Shown piece after piece: positions 34,341-46,080 of a DNA stretch of 64,000 bases. This DNA is from Palaemon carinicauda. Lineage: Eukaryota > Arthropoda > Malacostraca > Decapoda > Palaemonidae. Location: contig NC_090730.1 in NCBI RefSeq assembly GCF_036898095.1, positions 32,644,761 through 32,708,760 of the forward strand, written 5' to 3'. Positions within the stretch are counted from its first letter, which is position 1; each line of letters opens with the position of its first letter. A program made the translations under genes and the position numbers. The notes beneath the pieces were generated by a model that saw only the letters and a program-made list of their open reading frames with translations, searched no databases and was not told the DNA's origin.

Positions 34341-34730
34341 TTTTTGTTTAATATATATATTTTTGTATTACATTGAGATTTTGCTACCAATTGTTTTATT
34401 CCACCTTTCAGTGTCATGTTCTGGATGTTTTTACTAAGAAAAAATATAAAACAATTGTTTAAGTGTGTTTTTGGTGGACCAAAACATCCGTCCGGGTTGA
34501 GACCACAACCCCGTCCGGGTCGTGACCACGCGGTCTCGACCCGGACAGAGAATTTTGGATTTTAAAAACGGCTGTAAAACCCAAAATATAATATCTACAG
34601 ATATGAAACTCATAGCATAAGATGGGGCATTAGTTATACTTTCTTTTAAGCACAAAATCTCTCCTGTAGCTCAATAACTTTTTTTTTATGAATATTATTC
34701 ATTTTACTGTCCGGGTCGTGAACACATCAC
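34341..34730. other. Filler DNA with an inverted CCGGGTCG motif
   Basis: Contains the hairpin at 34515-34548 and a further GTCCGGGTCGTGA copy at 34709-34721, just before the start of duplicated copy B. No gene. Confidence 0.5.
34515..34548. repeat. Near-perfect palindrome
   Basis: GTCCGGGTCGTGACC and GGTCTCGACCCGGAC face each other across a 4-base centre with one mismatch. Partial copies of the motif lie at about 34488 and 34709. It could be the fused or paired ends of a small DNA element. Confidence 0.6.
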
Positions 34731-36677
34731 CCTACCTATCTATCGGAGTGGCTAAGCCATCTGGCTGCAGTGTAGGGCTGTCGGCATGTAGTCGACAGAT
34801 AGTAGAAGGGGTGCAAGTCCCTTGGTGCTTCCGGAGGGCGCCGGCAGACCGGAGGCACGCCGGAGGCCGCTCCAGCAGGGTGTAAGGCATTAAGGCAGAC
34901 ACATGGAGGATCTAAGCATAATACCGACTTGGCGGCCGTCGGCACAGCGGCGGCACGCCGGCAGGAGGCGGGGGCTCCGGCAGCCAAAGGCTGACGGCTT
35001 GGTGATCAGTTCATAAGGTGAGGCAGAATTTGCTAGAATACCCAGACCGCCGGCAATCAATGCCAGCACGCCGGAGGCCGGCCCGTAGGTCGGACAACCG
35101 AAACTAGGTAATAGAGGGGTAGGCCATCGGCTGCATGCCGACGGAAGACGGCAGCCCTCCGGCACACGGAAGGCTGGCGACTTAGGGGAGGGAGGGTATC
35201 TCATGAGTGTGTCACCAAAGGAATGGCCGTATCGCCGGCAGTAGAGGCGGCAAGGGACCGGCACCAGGATAGATAGAGAGACAGATAAGGAGGGATTGGA
35301 GGGGTAAGATCGCATACCCCTCTGGCATCCCACCTGAGGGAGTGTACCCATGATAGGAGAGGGACCTATCATCCAATGGCAGGGGGCCGGCAGTCGGCCG
35401 GGTGCCAGGGTAACCCAAGGGAGGGTTAGGGTACACTCAAGAGGGGGGAACCCCTGTTGGACAAATAGCTGCCAGTGGCTAACCCCATAGGACGCTATGA
35501 AGGGTATATGTACCAGAGCGGCCTGCTCAACAGGAGATCAAGATAGCCCTAACACTCCACCCTAAGGAGGAGTTGTAGAACTAGGGACAGGTATGTATAG
35601 GCTAGTCTACACCAAGGGATAGGTGGGGAGGGAGAAGAAGAGGGGTCTTCCATAGGGGAGGCTCTGTACAATAACGGCCACCAAGGAAGGGAGGACGCTC
35701 CCTAGCCTAGGGTAGGTAACCAGAATGAGAATGGGGCAGGAGTACCGTCTCAAACTATAACAGTACAGAACTAGCGCCCCCCCCCCCCCCACAAGGGCCT
35801 AACCTAGATAAGGAGTGTTAAATCCCAGGCTAGGTAGGCTGAAAGACACATCGCAAGTTGCATGGAAGGGTAAGTAACCCAACCATAAGCAACTGAGGAA
35901 GGACAGGCCGTTCCTCTTTCTCGGTCGCAACCCTAAGGGGGGATCATTCCCTTAGGGTAGACCGAGAAGCGATAATTACTCTGATTATGGACACGAATCC
36001 CCTATGTAGAAGGGGGAGCATGGCCACACAGAGGGAATGCCCGTAGGCAGGGGATGGAGGGAGCATATAGGGGTTCCTACATTTAGGTTAGGTTAGAAAG
36101 GTACGCAATCAAACCGGTCCCTTATATGGTCCCTGAAGGCGAAAAACACTTGCATCACAGTAAACAGTATAATAAATAATGCCACTATCTTCATAACTTA
36201 ACCTAGGATAACTGGAATATATCATGCATGAACACTGGTGCTAGGCAATCTGGCCTAGGGGCTAAGCTAGCAATCTAGTATGGGGTCAAGCGATGACCGG
36301 ATGATAGAGCGTTAAAACACGATATATGAAGTTCCTAGCTATGAAGACTAAATAACTAACAATATCAATTAGTTAAGAGGCCGGAATAAGCTGTTCTGAC
36401 TAGCAAAATAAGGCATGCAAGAGAACAGCGACGCCATAAAATGGTGTGTCCGGTAGTAGCTCAGCTCCGCCACAAAACACGAAATATTACGAAAAGTATA
36501 AGTTACTTTACGGCCAGAGCTCATTTAAACAATACTGGGACCTGGTACTCAACTTTCCAGAAGAAGGCGAGGCCAAAGGTAGCGACATAACAAAGATGCA
36601 AGTCGATAAAAAACGCACAAGGGGAAAATCCGTCTATGCAAGGTAGCTACAAGCAGAAGGATGAGGACGGACGTGAC
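34731..36677 (-). mobile_element. DIRS1 fragment in copy B, leader part
   Basis: Matches 11055-12998 with about ten substitutions by eye. It lacks all DIRS1 coding sequence, which lies left of the duplication limit. It is split from its terminal repeat (42087-42427) by the gypsy element. Confidence 0.9.
36446..36646 (+). other. Plus-strand open stretch in the DIRS1 leader, copy B only
   Basis: 66 codons from a GTG with no ATG near the start. Contains YYEKYKLLYGQSSFKQYWDL and NFPEEGEAKGSDITKM, a protein-like composition. In copy A the same frame has a stop (TTATAG-like change near 12833). It runs against the DIRS1 coding strand. It could be a captured host exon or chance. Confidence 0.3.
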
Positions 36678-37159
36678 TATAATATATGGATGCTTAGGTA
36701 GGAAGTTCTATTAACCATAATAATTACCTGGAACATAGATGAAGTATCGTTAGTAATTATTTCTCAGCTGATCCCATCTGACGTCGTCGAATATAGCTTG
36801 ATGGGTAATAATACGTTGGTATTATAAAATATACCTTTAATGTATAAAAGACTACATTATGAACTTCACTTTGTGACAGCTGACTCTCAAGTGCATATGG
36901 AGCGTCTTACACAATCTCACAAACCAAAACATTGCTAAACAAAAGAGCATCGCTCTGAAAAGACTTAAATCCTACTCCAGTACAAATCATAAAGAATCAC
37001 ATCTTATCTGAGGTAATCAACAAATGTTTGAATCCTAATACCAAAACAAATCATTACTCTTATAATCAAAGCATAACATGTCTTATTCATGCAATATGAT
37101 GCAATGTTGCGCAATACCTGAAACACTTGAAATATAGTACATTACAATAATACATAACA
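36678..37159 (-). repeat. Gypsy 3' LTR
   Basis: 482 bp. Directly followed, in element sense upstream, by the polypurine tract at 37160-37175. Confidence 0.94.
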
Positions 37160-37175
37160 GTCTCCTCCCCCTTAA
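37160..37175 (-). promoter_or_regulatory. Gypsy polypurine tract
   Basis: Minus strand reads AAGGGGGAGGAGAC immediately before the 3' LTR start TGTTATG, the place where plus-strand DNA synthesis is primed in LTR elements. Confidence 0.8.
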
Positions 37176-37194
37176 CTTGATATTGTAAAAATAT

Positions 37195-39636
37195 TCATAA
37201 ATCTAATCTCTCAGGGGGCTTTCCTCTGTTAATCCTATTAGGAAGCACTTTAACCTCATCTTGTACTGGTACATGAATTGGTTCTGAATCTACATTGGAT
37301 GTTGGACCATCTTGGTTAATACTTGACTCATTTGATCTAACTACTTCTTTAAGTTTCTCATCTCTAACATTCACATGCTCTACTGTCTTTCTGTTTAACG
37401 GCTGTAATTGATCAACATGACGTTTTACAACATTATCACCAACACGAACATCATAATGTAAATTTCCTATCTCTCTTACAATCTCTCCTGGTACCCACTT
37501 CTCTGGAGTGTTGTACGATCTTACCATGACATCAGACAAAGGTAAAAAATGTCTTACATTAGGAAGCTTTGCTACTTGTTTATACCCTTTATCTTCTAAA
37601 TCACTTTGCAAACTTGGATACAACAAATCTAACTTACACCTTATCCTCCTTCCCATCAACAAATTTGAGGGTGCCACGCCTGTTGTGCTGTGCGGCGTTG
37701 TTCTATAAGACAATAAAAATTTTGACACATGCAAAAATATATTACCTGAATTTGTTTTTCTACACTTCATATTGTGTTTAAACGTTTGGACAAATCTTTC
37801 AGCCTCTCCATTAGTAGATGGATGATATGTAGCTGAAAATGTATGCTTTATACCATTGACATTACAAAATTCTTTAAACTCTTGTGAGGTAAACTGTGGA
37901 CCATTATCTGTAACAATTCTTTCTGGAATACCATGCGTTGAAAAAATTTGCATTAACTCTTTTATTGTGGCGTAAGACGTTGTTGTCTTCATTGGGATAA
38001 TTTCTGGCCACTTACTGTAAGCATCTACTACTATCAAAAACAAATAATTCAAAAAAGGACCTGCAAAATCTATATGCACTCTTTGCCATGGATACCTGGG
38101 TAACTCCCACGGGTGCATTCTAGCAAATTGAGGATTGTTTTGTTGCATAACACAATTCATACAATTCTTTATATAACATTCCACATCTTTATCTACACCT
38201 GGCCACCATACAAAAGTTCTCGCAATTGACTTTGATCTTACAATACCTTGGTGATCAGCATGTATTTCAGACAAAACCTTATTTCTCAGTGAATTAGGAA
38301 TAACTACCCTGGAACCTCTCATCACTATTCCTTGTGTCACACTCAGTTCATACCATATATCCTTATACGGTTTACAATTTTCCTCCTTTCCACATAAGTC
38401 CCTACCTGTCATTAAACTCTCCAAAACCTTACTAAGTACTGGGTCTTGCTTGGTACTGTGTGCTACATCTTTTGCAGTTATTGGTACATTATATACTGAA
38501 ATTAACAGAACACTGTCATCATACTCTTCTGGAGCTTTGTCTACGGGTAATCTGGATAAAGCATCTGCATTACCCATATTTGATGTTGGACGGTATTCTA
38601 TATCATAGTGGTACGCTGCTAACGTAACTGCCCAACGTTGTAGTCTTGCAGCTACCAACGTAGGTAAACTTGCTTTTGGACCCAATATTGCTAATAAAGG
38701 TTTATGATCTGTAACAAGTGTGAACTTTTTTCTACCATAAAGATACATATGGAATTTTTTAACTCCATAAACTAATGCTAAACCTTCCTTTTCTATTTGA
38801 GAGTAATTCCTTTCTGCCTTGTTCAATACTCTAGAAGTGAATGCAATTGGTTTTTCTGTTCCATCTGGCATTACATGAGATAATACTGCACCTAAACCTA
38901 TGTTTGATGAATCACATACTAATTTAACTGGTAAATCCATTTGATAATGTACTAAGAATGTAGGTGATGTTATTTCCTGCTTGATTCTTTCAAAAGATTC
39001 CTGACACTCTTTTGTCCACTTCCATTCTACACCCTTATTCAACAGATTATACAATGGATGTGCAATTGTAGACAAATTCCGAATGAAATTCCCATAAAAT
39101 GTTACTAAACCTAGAAATGATTGTAATTCCTTAACATTTTCTGGCACTTTTGTTGATTGTAGCCTACAGCTTTAATCTTCTCTTTAGTTTTGTGAATACC
39201 CTTGCCATTTATTACAAAACCTAAGTATTCCACTGAATCAACTTCTAAAATACATTTGTTCTTAAATATTATGTTCCTTCAACTTCTTCAGAACTGTTCG
39301 CAATCTTTCTCTATGTTCTCTTGTGTCTTTACCCGCAATTAAAATATCATCTATAAAAATGAATACTCCTTGCATTCCTGAAAAAATCTTATCCATAGTT
39401 TGTTGCCATATAGCTGGACTACTTGCAACTCCATAAGGTAATCTCTTTGGCCTAAACAAACCTAAGGATGTATTTACTGTACATAATTCTTGTGAAGTTT
39501 CATCCATGGGAAGCTGTTGAAATGCTTGTCTTAAATCTAATTTAGAAAAAACACTGCAAACATGTCTTTCGGATTTGGTAAGGGATGTTGAGCTACTTGC
39601 AGTTGTGGATTTAACGTTACTTTGTAATCTCCACAT
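37195..39636 (-). pseudogene. Gypsy pol: RT, RNase H and integrase, frame broken
   Basis: 39636-39262 carries RT (SKLDLRQAFQQLPM and FIFIDDIL with the catalytic Asp pair). The frame is lost at about 39262, runs in another frame through CILEVDSVEYLGFVINGKG, and returns by 39147. From there to 37195 an unbroken 650-codon stretch holds RNase H (DSSNIGLGAVLS, TDHKPLL, NADALSRLP) and integrase. The integrase has an HHCC finger starting HADHQG and ending CMNC, and a DDE core in DFAGP, TDNGPQF and NGEAERF. A long hydrophilic C terminus follows. There is no envelope frame. Confidence 0.9.
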
Positions 39637-41216
39637 AACCTAACCTGTCCACTTTCCTTCACAATAGGAACTAATGGCGTAGCCCAATCTGAATATGTAA
39701 CCTTTTCCCAAGAACCTTCACTTTCCAATCTCCTGATTTCTGTTTCAACTGCACTTTTCAATGCATACGGTACTGGTCTCGGAGCAAAAAATCTAGGAGA
39801 ACTGTCAGGTTTCAAAACTAAAATTGCCTTTGCGTTCCTTACTGTACCTATTTTATCTTCAAATACGTCTTGAAACTCTGATATGATATCATCCATAGAC
39901 ATTTCATTTTTTTTTTCATCTTGTCTACCTGCAACCTTCAAAATACTAGGCCAATCTAACTTCAAATACTGTAGCCAATCTAAACCTAGCAAAGTTTGTC
40001 CATTACCTTTTACTACTGTTAATGGCATTCTCTCTAATTTCTGTTCTTTGTACTGTACTTCTACGTTCGAAGCACCTATTACCTGAATATCAAAACCATT
40101 ATAACTTTTCAAAACTCTATTTGTACCTTCTAATAACAAATTAGGAATGCTTTTAGCCATTTTCTCAGACATAATTGATACATCGGCTGCTGTGTCAACT
40201 TGCATCAAAATTGGTTTACCATTTATGATTACTTCTACCATGATATGTTTCTTTGCACCTTTGTTGACTGAATTTATGTGAAACGCAAAATCAGTTTCTG
40301 AACTAACCTGATTATCATGAACATTTTCCTCATTATTCTCTTGACCCATAGTATCAACTGTAGCATTTATTTTCTTTGCGTACTGTTTAGGAAATCTACA
40401 AGCAGTTGCAAAATGACCCAGCTTTCTGCAATTCTGGCATGTCTGTCCAGTAGCAGGGCATTTCTTTGCTTCATATGCAAGATGATCAGTTTTACCACAC
40501 CTAAAACACTTGGGTTTTTCCTGTTGTTTCTGTGTATAACCCTGATTCTGATATTTATGAACATTAGTGTTAGGCACTTTTCTATGACTAGGCTTTGACA
40601 TATTCCTTCTCTGATTCTCATTGGTTTTCCACTTAGAACCTACTGTATTAATTTTAGAATTTTCCATTCTATTGCTTGTAGAACTACCTATTATGTGACT
40701 TTGCCTATTTGATGTTTCTAAAGCTCTGCCTGTTATCAATACCTTTTCTAATGTTAAATCTTTATCTTGCAATAATTTCTTTCTTAGCTCTTCTGATGTG
40801 CAATGTGCAATTACTTGATCTATGATAACATTCTCTAACTCTAGAAATTCACATGAAACGGCTAAATTCTTTAGTCTAGTCACAAATGCATCTAAACTTT
40901 CATTTTCTTTCTGATAAGCCTGCGCTGAAAACTGATATCTTTCAAAAAATTTATTGACCTGAGGAGCAAAATATGTGGTAAGAGCCTTAATTGCAGCTTC
41001 ACTTGTGTCATCTGTAGGCTGCAAAGTCTTAAACACTTCCCGAACTTCCCTACCTGCTGTATGAAGTAATAATGCCTTCTTTTGTGCATCCTTCATGTTC
41101 CCTAATGCTTCTAAATAAATCTTAAATTCCTCACACCACTGTTGCCATCGTGTTGCAACAGAATTAGGCTCAGCAGTGACGCTGAAAGCTTGAGGTGGTT
41201 CAATATTAAAAGGCAT
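39537..41216 (-). CDS. Gypsy gag, protease and start of RT
   Basis: 559 codons from a true ATG at 41216. Gag is about residues 1-260 with a WQQWCEEFKIYL-type retrotransposon gag region. Two CCHC-like knuckles follow (CFRCGKTDHLAYEAKKC, CQNCRKLGHFATAC), then the aspartic protease with VDTAADVSIM and LLGLDWL, then the RT N terminus (SDWATPLVPIVKESGQVRLC). The frame ends at 39537 because a T run near 39545-39552 (six T where four would keep frame) shifts it. RT continues in the frame ending at 39262. Confidence 0.9.
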   Translation of the reverse strand: MPFNIEPPQAFSVTAEPNSVATRWQQWCEEFKIYLEALGNMKDAQKKALLLHTAGREVREVFKTLQPTDDTSEAAIKALTTYFAPQVNKFFERYQFSAQAYQKENESLDAFVTRLKNLAVSCEFLELENVIIDQVIAHCTSEELRKKLLQDKDLTLEKVLITGRALETSNRQSHIIGSSTSNRMENSKINTVGSKWKTNENQRRNMSKPSHRKVPNTNVHKYQNQGYTQKQQEKPKCFRCGKTDHLAYEAKKCPATGQTCQNCRKLGHFATACRFPKQYAKKINATVDTMGQENNEENVHDNQVSSETDFAFHINSVNKGAKKHIMVEVIINGKPILMQVDTAADVSIMSEKMAKSIPNLLLEGTNRVLKSYNGFDIQVIGASNVEVQYKEQKLERMPLTVVKGNGQTLLGLDWLQYLKLDWPSILKVAGRQDEKKNEMSMDDIISEFQDVFEDKIGTVRNAKAILVLKPDSSPRFFAPRPVPYALKSAVETEIRRLESEGSWEKVTYSDWATPLVPIVKESGQVRLCGDYKVTLNPQLQVAQHPLPNPKDMFAVFFLN

Positions 41217-41472
41217 TTTGTTTGCTTACCTTAATAACTGTGGTAGGTTAAGTTACTGTACTGCAGTCACAAGTATACTTCCTACCTACCCAACTTTAAA
41301 TTTTCACCCTTTTTGTGTATTTTTGATGAAATTCCTATTCTGCTGCTGGTAAAATCTTCATTGGCGATTTTACTCTTGTTTCCCGATGTACAAAGACCTT
41401 CTCTTGTGCTGGCCGTCTTTGTGCATAGGCTCCAATGCTTCTCCCTGCTTGCTTCTCCCTGCTTGTCCGTCG

Positions 41473-41490
41473 TCCTCAAACGTCGCCAAA
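41473..41490 (-). promoter_or_regulatory. Candidate gypsy primer-binding site
   Basis: Right after the 5' LTR the minus strand reads TTTGGCGACGTTTGAGG; TGGCGACG is a plausible complement of a tRNA 3' end. I cannot name the tRNA. Confidence 0.5.
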
Positions 41491-42086
41491 TATAATATAT
41501 GGATGCTTAGGTAGGAAGTTCTATTAACCATAATAATTACCTGGAACATAGATGAAGTATCGTTAGTAATTATTTCTCAGCTGATCCCATCTGACGTCGT
41601 CAAATATAATATATGGATGCTTAGGTAGGAAGTTCTATTAACCATAATAATTACCTGGAACATAGATGAAGTATCGTTAGTAATTATTTCTCAGCTGATC
41701 CCATCTGACGTCGTCGAATATAGCTTGATGGGTAATAATACGTTGGTATTATAAAATATACCTTTAATGTATAAAAGACTACATTATGAACTTCACTTTG
41801 TGACAGCTGACTCTCAAGTGCATATGGAGCGTCTTACACAATCTCACAAACCAAAACATTGCTAAACAAAAGAGCATCGCTCTGAAAAGACTTAAATCCT
41901 ACTCCAGTACAAATCATAAATAATCACATCTTATCTGAAGTAATCAACAAATGTTTGAATCCTAATACCAAAACAAATCATTACTCTTATAATCAAAGCA
42001 TAACATGTCTTATTCATGCAATATGATGCAATGTTGCGCAATACCTGAAACACTTGAAATATAGTACATTACAATAATACATAACA
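41491..42086 (-). repeat. Gypsy 5' LTR with an internal 114-bp duplication
   Basis: 596 bp, equal to 482 plus 114. Units 41491-41604 and 41605-41718 are tandem copies of the LTR 3' portion. The junction lies at ACGTCGYCAAATATAAT, which also occurs at the LTR-leader border. Confidence 0.93.
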
Positions 42087-42427
42087 GTGACGTCATTTAA
42101 AAATGGCGCCCGTTTGTTTACGTTTCGAGTACCAAAAGTAGCCACGGACGAGTGTAACTGTGGAACGGCTCCCCAGTTATTCTCCACCTTTCCATATCGA
42201 AGTGTTAACTCTATATGGGGTGCAGATAGCTATGTGGCGTGTTAATAGATGCGTCCCCTGTTGATATACGATGTCTTAAAGGGAAACCTTTAGGATACTC
42301 GCACCAGAAGTAAGAATTCTGTGATAACCTGTGGTTTAATTCTCTGGGAATATCCTTGTAGTTAATATACCCAAGGAAGCTACCAAAAGGAACCTTCCAT
42401 CAGGACATCATGGCTTGAGCCCAAAAA
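42087..42427. repeat. DIRS1 terminal repeat in copy B
   Basis: Matches 12994-13334, beginning with the right-hand GTGAC target duplication of the gypsy element and ending GGCTTGAGCCCAAAAA. Confidence 0.9.
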
Positions 42428-44141
42428 TATATATACTGTATACACACACTTATTTCGTAGTTTGTTTGTGCTCCTGTTAATATTGTGATAGCCTACAATT
42501 CTTTTGTGGAGTTACTTTGTTAGTGCTTGTGTTAATATATAAATATTTTAATATGAAAAAAAAAAAAACTGCTGGCCAGGCGAAAAGTACAAGACTGCCC
42601 TCGGGATCGAAGTGGTGACCTATGCGTGGCCTACGTGAGCATGAGATGGGCCATCTTCGCGAATTTGTATTTTGTTTTGCCTAAAATAGCATAATTATGT
42701 AATTTTAATGGCTGTTGGTCTAACATTTTATACATTGAGGACAATGAGACTAATAAACAGAATGCTTCTTGATATTGCTTGCCATCCTGAATGAATAAAA
42801 CTGTGATTCTTTATTCTATGTTTATTGCTATCCTCTTGATTCCATAACAGCAGGGAAAAAAATTTAATTACAAATATTTTTTTTATATATACAGTAAACT
42901 ATAAAAAATACTCTTATGTCAGCTAACATTTGTTGAAAGTTTGAACTTTGGGAGTTCTATCGTGGTTTGTCTTTCACTCTGTATGCTCGTCAATGATGTT
43001 GACTAGATTCTTATTCAAAGGAACTGCAGGAGCAAGACTTATTATACAATTTAAACCAATTTAAGCCTTAATGATCATTCAAAATGCAATTCCAGTTCAA
43101 GACCAAATGTTCATTCAGGAAGCTCTTCAAGTCTTCTTGAGGTTTTATGAAATGAAAGGTTTACATTAAAAACGGTTATTAATATGGAGAAATTTATTCT
43201 GTCAAAAACAGTGTACAGGTATTCGTAGTAAGACATACATCTTAACAAAAAGATATGCAGTACATTACAGTATATAAATAGTATATAAGATATATTAAAA
43301 AATATACTAAAAATTTACGTTTTAAGTAGGCCATAAATGGGTATATCAAAAAAATAGTATATTCATGGGTCACTGATATGTATCAACAGAGGTAAATTAA
43401 ATTAAGGGTATAAATAGTTTATGAACACATTAACTAAAAAACATACTTAGTAGGGTATAAAGTATAGATTTAGAAAAGTACCTTTTGTGCAGGCAATAAA
43501 TTGGTATGTAACAAAAATACTAGATTCCATTAGCTCCTACCTACTGTATTTGTATCAAGATAAAATGTGAAGTCACGGAAAGGCATCTAAATAGTATATA
43601 TGAATATGTATTAAACAAAAAGAGTATAGAATACATATGAAATAATAATACATTCCAAGTAGGCCATAAATTGACATAACAAGAATAGTACATAACATGG
43701 ACAATGATATATCAAGAAAAAATATGAAATCAAGGAAGTACACATACATTGTATACCAGGAAAAATAACAAATTTCGCAAGGCCATAACAATATATGAAA
43801 AATAAAAAATTCCTGTTGAACCATAGAAAAAAAAAAGCACAGAGATGCTTTGGAAAAAATATTTCTCTCCAATTGATGGTACATGATAAAGGGAGAATGA
43901 TCTTCAGTTAACAACTCGGAAATCAAATCAGTTAAATATGTACAACAAATTTTAAGATTCTAAATTTTATTTAGTATACGTGAGAAAGAATGTAATGTGG
44001 AATAAACAGTACGAAGTATGAGGAGAGGAGTGTGCAGGCGGAGCATCTCATACTGTAAGACCTTCCAGGGCACTGTTCATCATAGCACATACTCTTGCAC
44101 TATTAATCTTGGTTGCCTGGGGCTCCTGTTGTTGTGGGAAG
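42428..44141. other. AT-rich spacer, copy B
   Basis: Counterpart of 13335-15046, with the same degenerate tandem units and no gene. Confidence 0.6.
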
Positions 44142-44978
44142 AAAATGACAAATTCGGAGATAATTTGTATTTTTCCTAACCATACAAACCTTAGCTATTT
44201 ACATAGGGTTTACTTTTCGGCGTAGCTGAAATGACGAGCCATTAAGATTTTAACGAGGGGTAACTACCCCCCCCCCCTAGTTAGCCGGGGGTAGGGAAGG
44301 GGTAGCTTGCTACCCCTCCTCCCCCCACACACCTGTGAGTTGTCTCACTTTACTTAGAGGTAGGACTTTACTTGGGGGACAGGGCTGGCGGGCAAATATG
44401 TGTAAATAGCTAAGGTTTGTATGGTTAGGAAAAATACAAATTATCTCCGAGTTTGTCATTTGTTCCGTAACCGAAATACAAACCACGCTATTTACATAGG
44501 GTGACTTACCCCTTTGGAAGGGCGGAAAGTCCCCAACCTTACTGGCTTTGGCTTTACCCGGGGACCCGAAAACCGAGTGAGCAGCACTCGAGAAAGGGGG
44601 TCCCTGCACCTCGCACTCTCCAAAGCTTGCTACGGATGCGTGGCCTACATAAGTTGTGTGTGGAGGAAGTTGTGACTCGTCCTAGGAAGTTGACCTGGAG
44701 TTCTTTAGATAGAAATCTAGGCTAGGACGTTCTTAATACCACCTCGTCAGGGTATGGGGGTCGCAAATAGTATCATAGTTAATACTAGGAGCACAAGGGA
44801 GCATGGTTTACCTGCAGAAGTTGAGGTCAGCTATGCAGAGCCCAGGATGCTGCTTTCCCCAAGGGAGGGGAGAATGAAGAAAGAAGTAAGGGCCAGACAT
44901 ACTCTTTCAATCACGCAGACTAAAACCGGGTAACAATGCCCCCAACCTTCTGCTACCTGTCCATTAAGGAGCCTGAGG

Positions 44979-46080
44979 TTAGACCAGCTGTTGTGCAGCC
45001 ACCACAGGGCCAATAGAGAATGTGTCGAAGCTCCTGTGGGTCACGTCCTGGAGGTAGTGGGCTGTGAACGTCGTCTGACGCTTCCACACCCCAGCTTGCA
45101 AAACTTGCGTCACAGAGAAATTTCTCTTGAATGCCAGGGACGTAGCGATGCCCCTGACATCGTGCGCTCTAGGGCGGCGTGACGGAGGAGGGTCAGGATC
45201 CAAGGTATGTTGGATAACCTTCCGGATCCAGGCTGAGATGGTGTTCCTGGTGACCCTCCTCTTCGTCCTTCCTGTGCTTACGAACAACGCTTGCACCTGA
45301 GGACGGACTGCAGCTGTTCTCTTCAAGTAATGCCTCAGACACCTTACAGGGCAAAGTAACAGATGGTCTGGATCACTTGTTACAGAACGAAGACTCGTCA
45401 CCCTGAAGGAGTCGAACCTAGGGTCCGGCACCCCAGGATTCTGAGTCTTGGCAACAAACTCAGGGACAAACCTGAACGTTACCTCCCCCCATCCCCTTGA
45501 ATGGGCGACGTCGTAAGAAAGACCATGAAGTTCACTGACCCGCTTGGCTGATGCCAAAGCGAGCAGGAAAGCAGTCTTCCAAGACAGGTGGCGATCAGAC
45601 GCCTGGCGTAATGGTTCAAACGGGGCTCTCTTCAGAGCCCTGATAACCTGAACCACATTCCAAGGAGGAGGTCTTACTTCTGACTGAGGGCAGGTAAGCT
45701 CATAGCTGCGTATGAGTAGAGAGTTCTAACGAAGAGGAAATGTCCACTCCTTTCAGCCTAAACGCCAGGCTTAAGGCTGAGCGATAGCCTTTCACCGCTG
45801 GAACTGAAAGGCGCATTTCCTCCTGTAAATACCCAAGAAACTCCGCTATTGCTGGAATAGTGGCATCGAGTGGAGAGATACCCCTCCCACGACACCAACC
45901 ACAGAAGACTTTCCACTTCGCCTGGTAGACTCCGATAGAGGATTTGCGTAGGTGGCGAGACATTCTGTCCGCAACCTGCTGCGAAAATCCTCTCTCCGTG
46001 AGGAGATGCTGGATAGTCTCTAGGCGTGAAGCCGAAGCGACGCTACGGCCCTGTGAAAGATGTTGCAGTGTGGTTGTCTG
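44979..46080 (-). pseudogene. DIRS2B tyrosine recombinase, frameshifted
   Basis: Same two halves as in copy A: core-binding frame to 45700 and catalytic frame 45656-44979, with the Arg, HxxR and Tyr motifs kept (AKRVSEL, AHDVRGI, FTAHYLQD). The break between the halves is the same as in copy A. Confidence 0.8.

Larger units (their letters stand above)
36678..42086 (-). mobile_element. Ty3/gypsy LTR retrotransposon, recent insertion
   Basis: Minus-strand element of 5,409 bp flanked by GTGAC on both sides (36673-36677 and 42087-42091). Copy A has the single GTGAC (12994-12998). LTRs of 482 bp differ at only two positions by eye, so insertion is recent. Element-sense LTRs begin TGTTATGTATT and end ATATTATA. 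The domain order gag, protease, RT, RNase H, integrase places it in Ty3/gypsy. Three frame breaks interrupt pol. It inserted into the DIRS1 terminal repeat of copy B. Confidence 0.95.
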
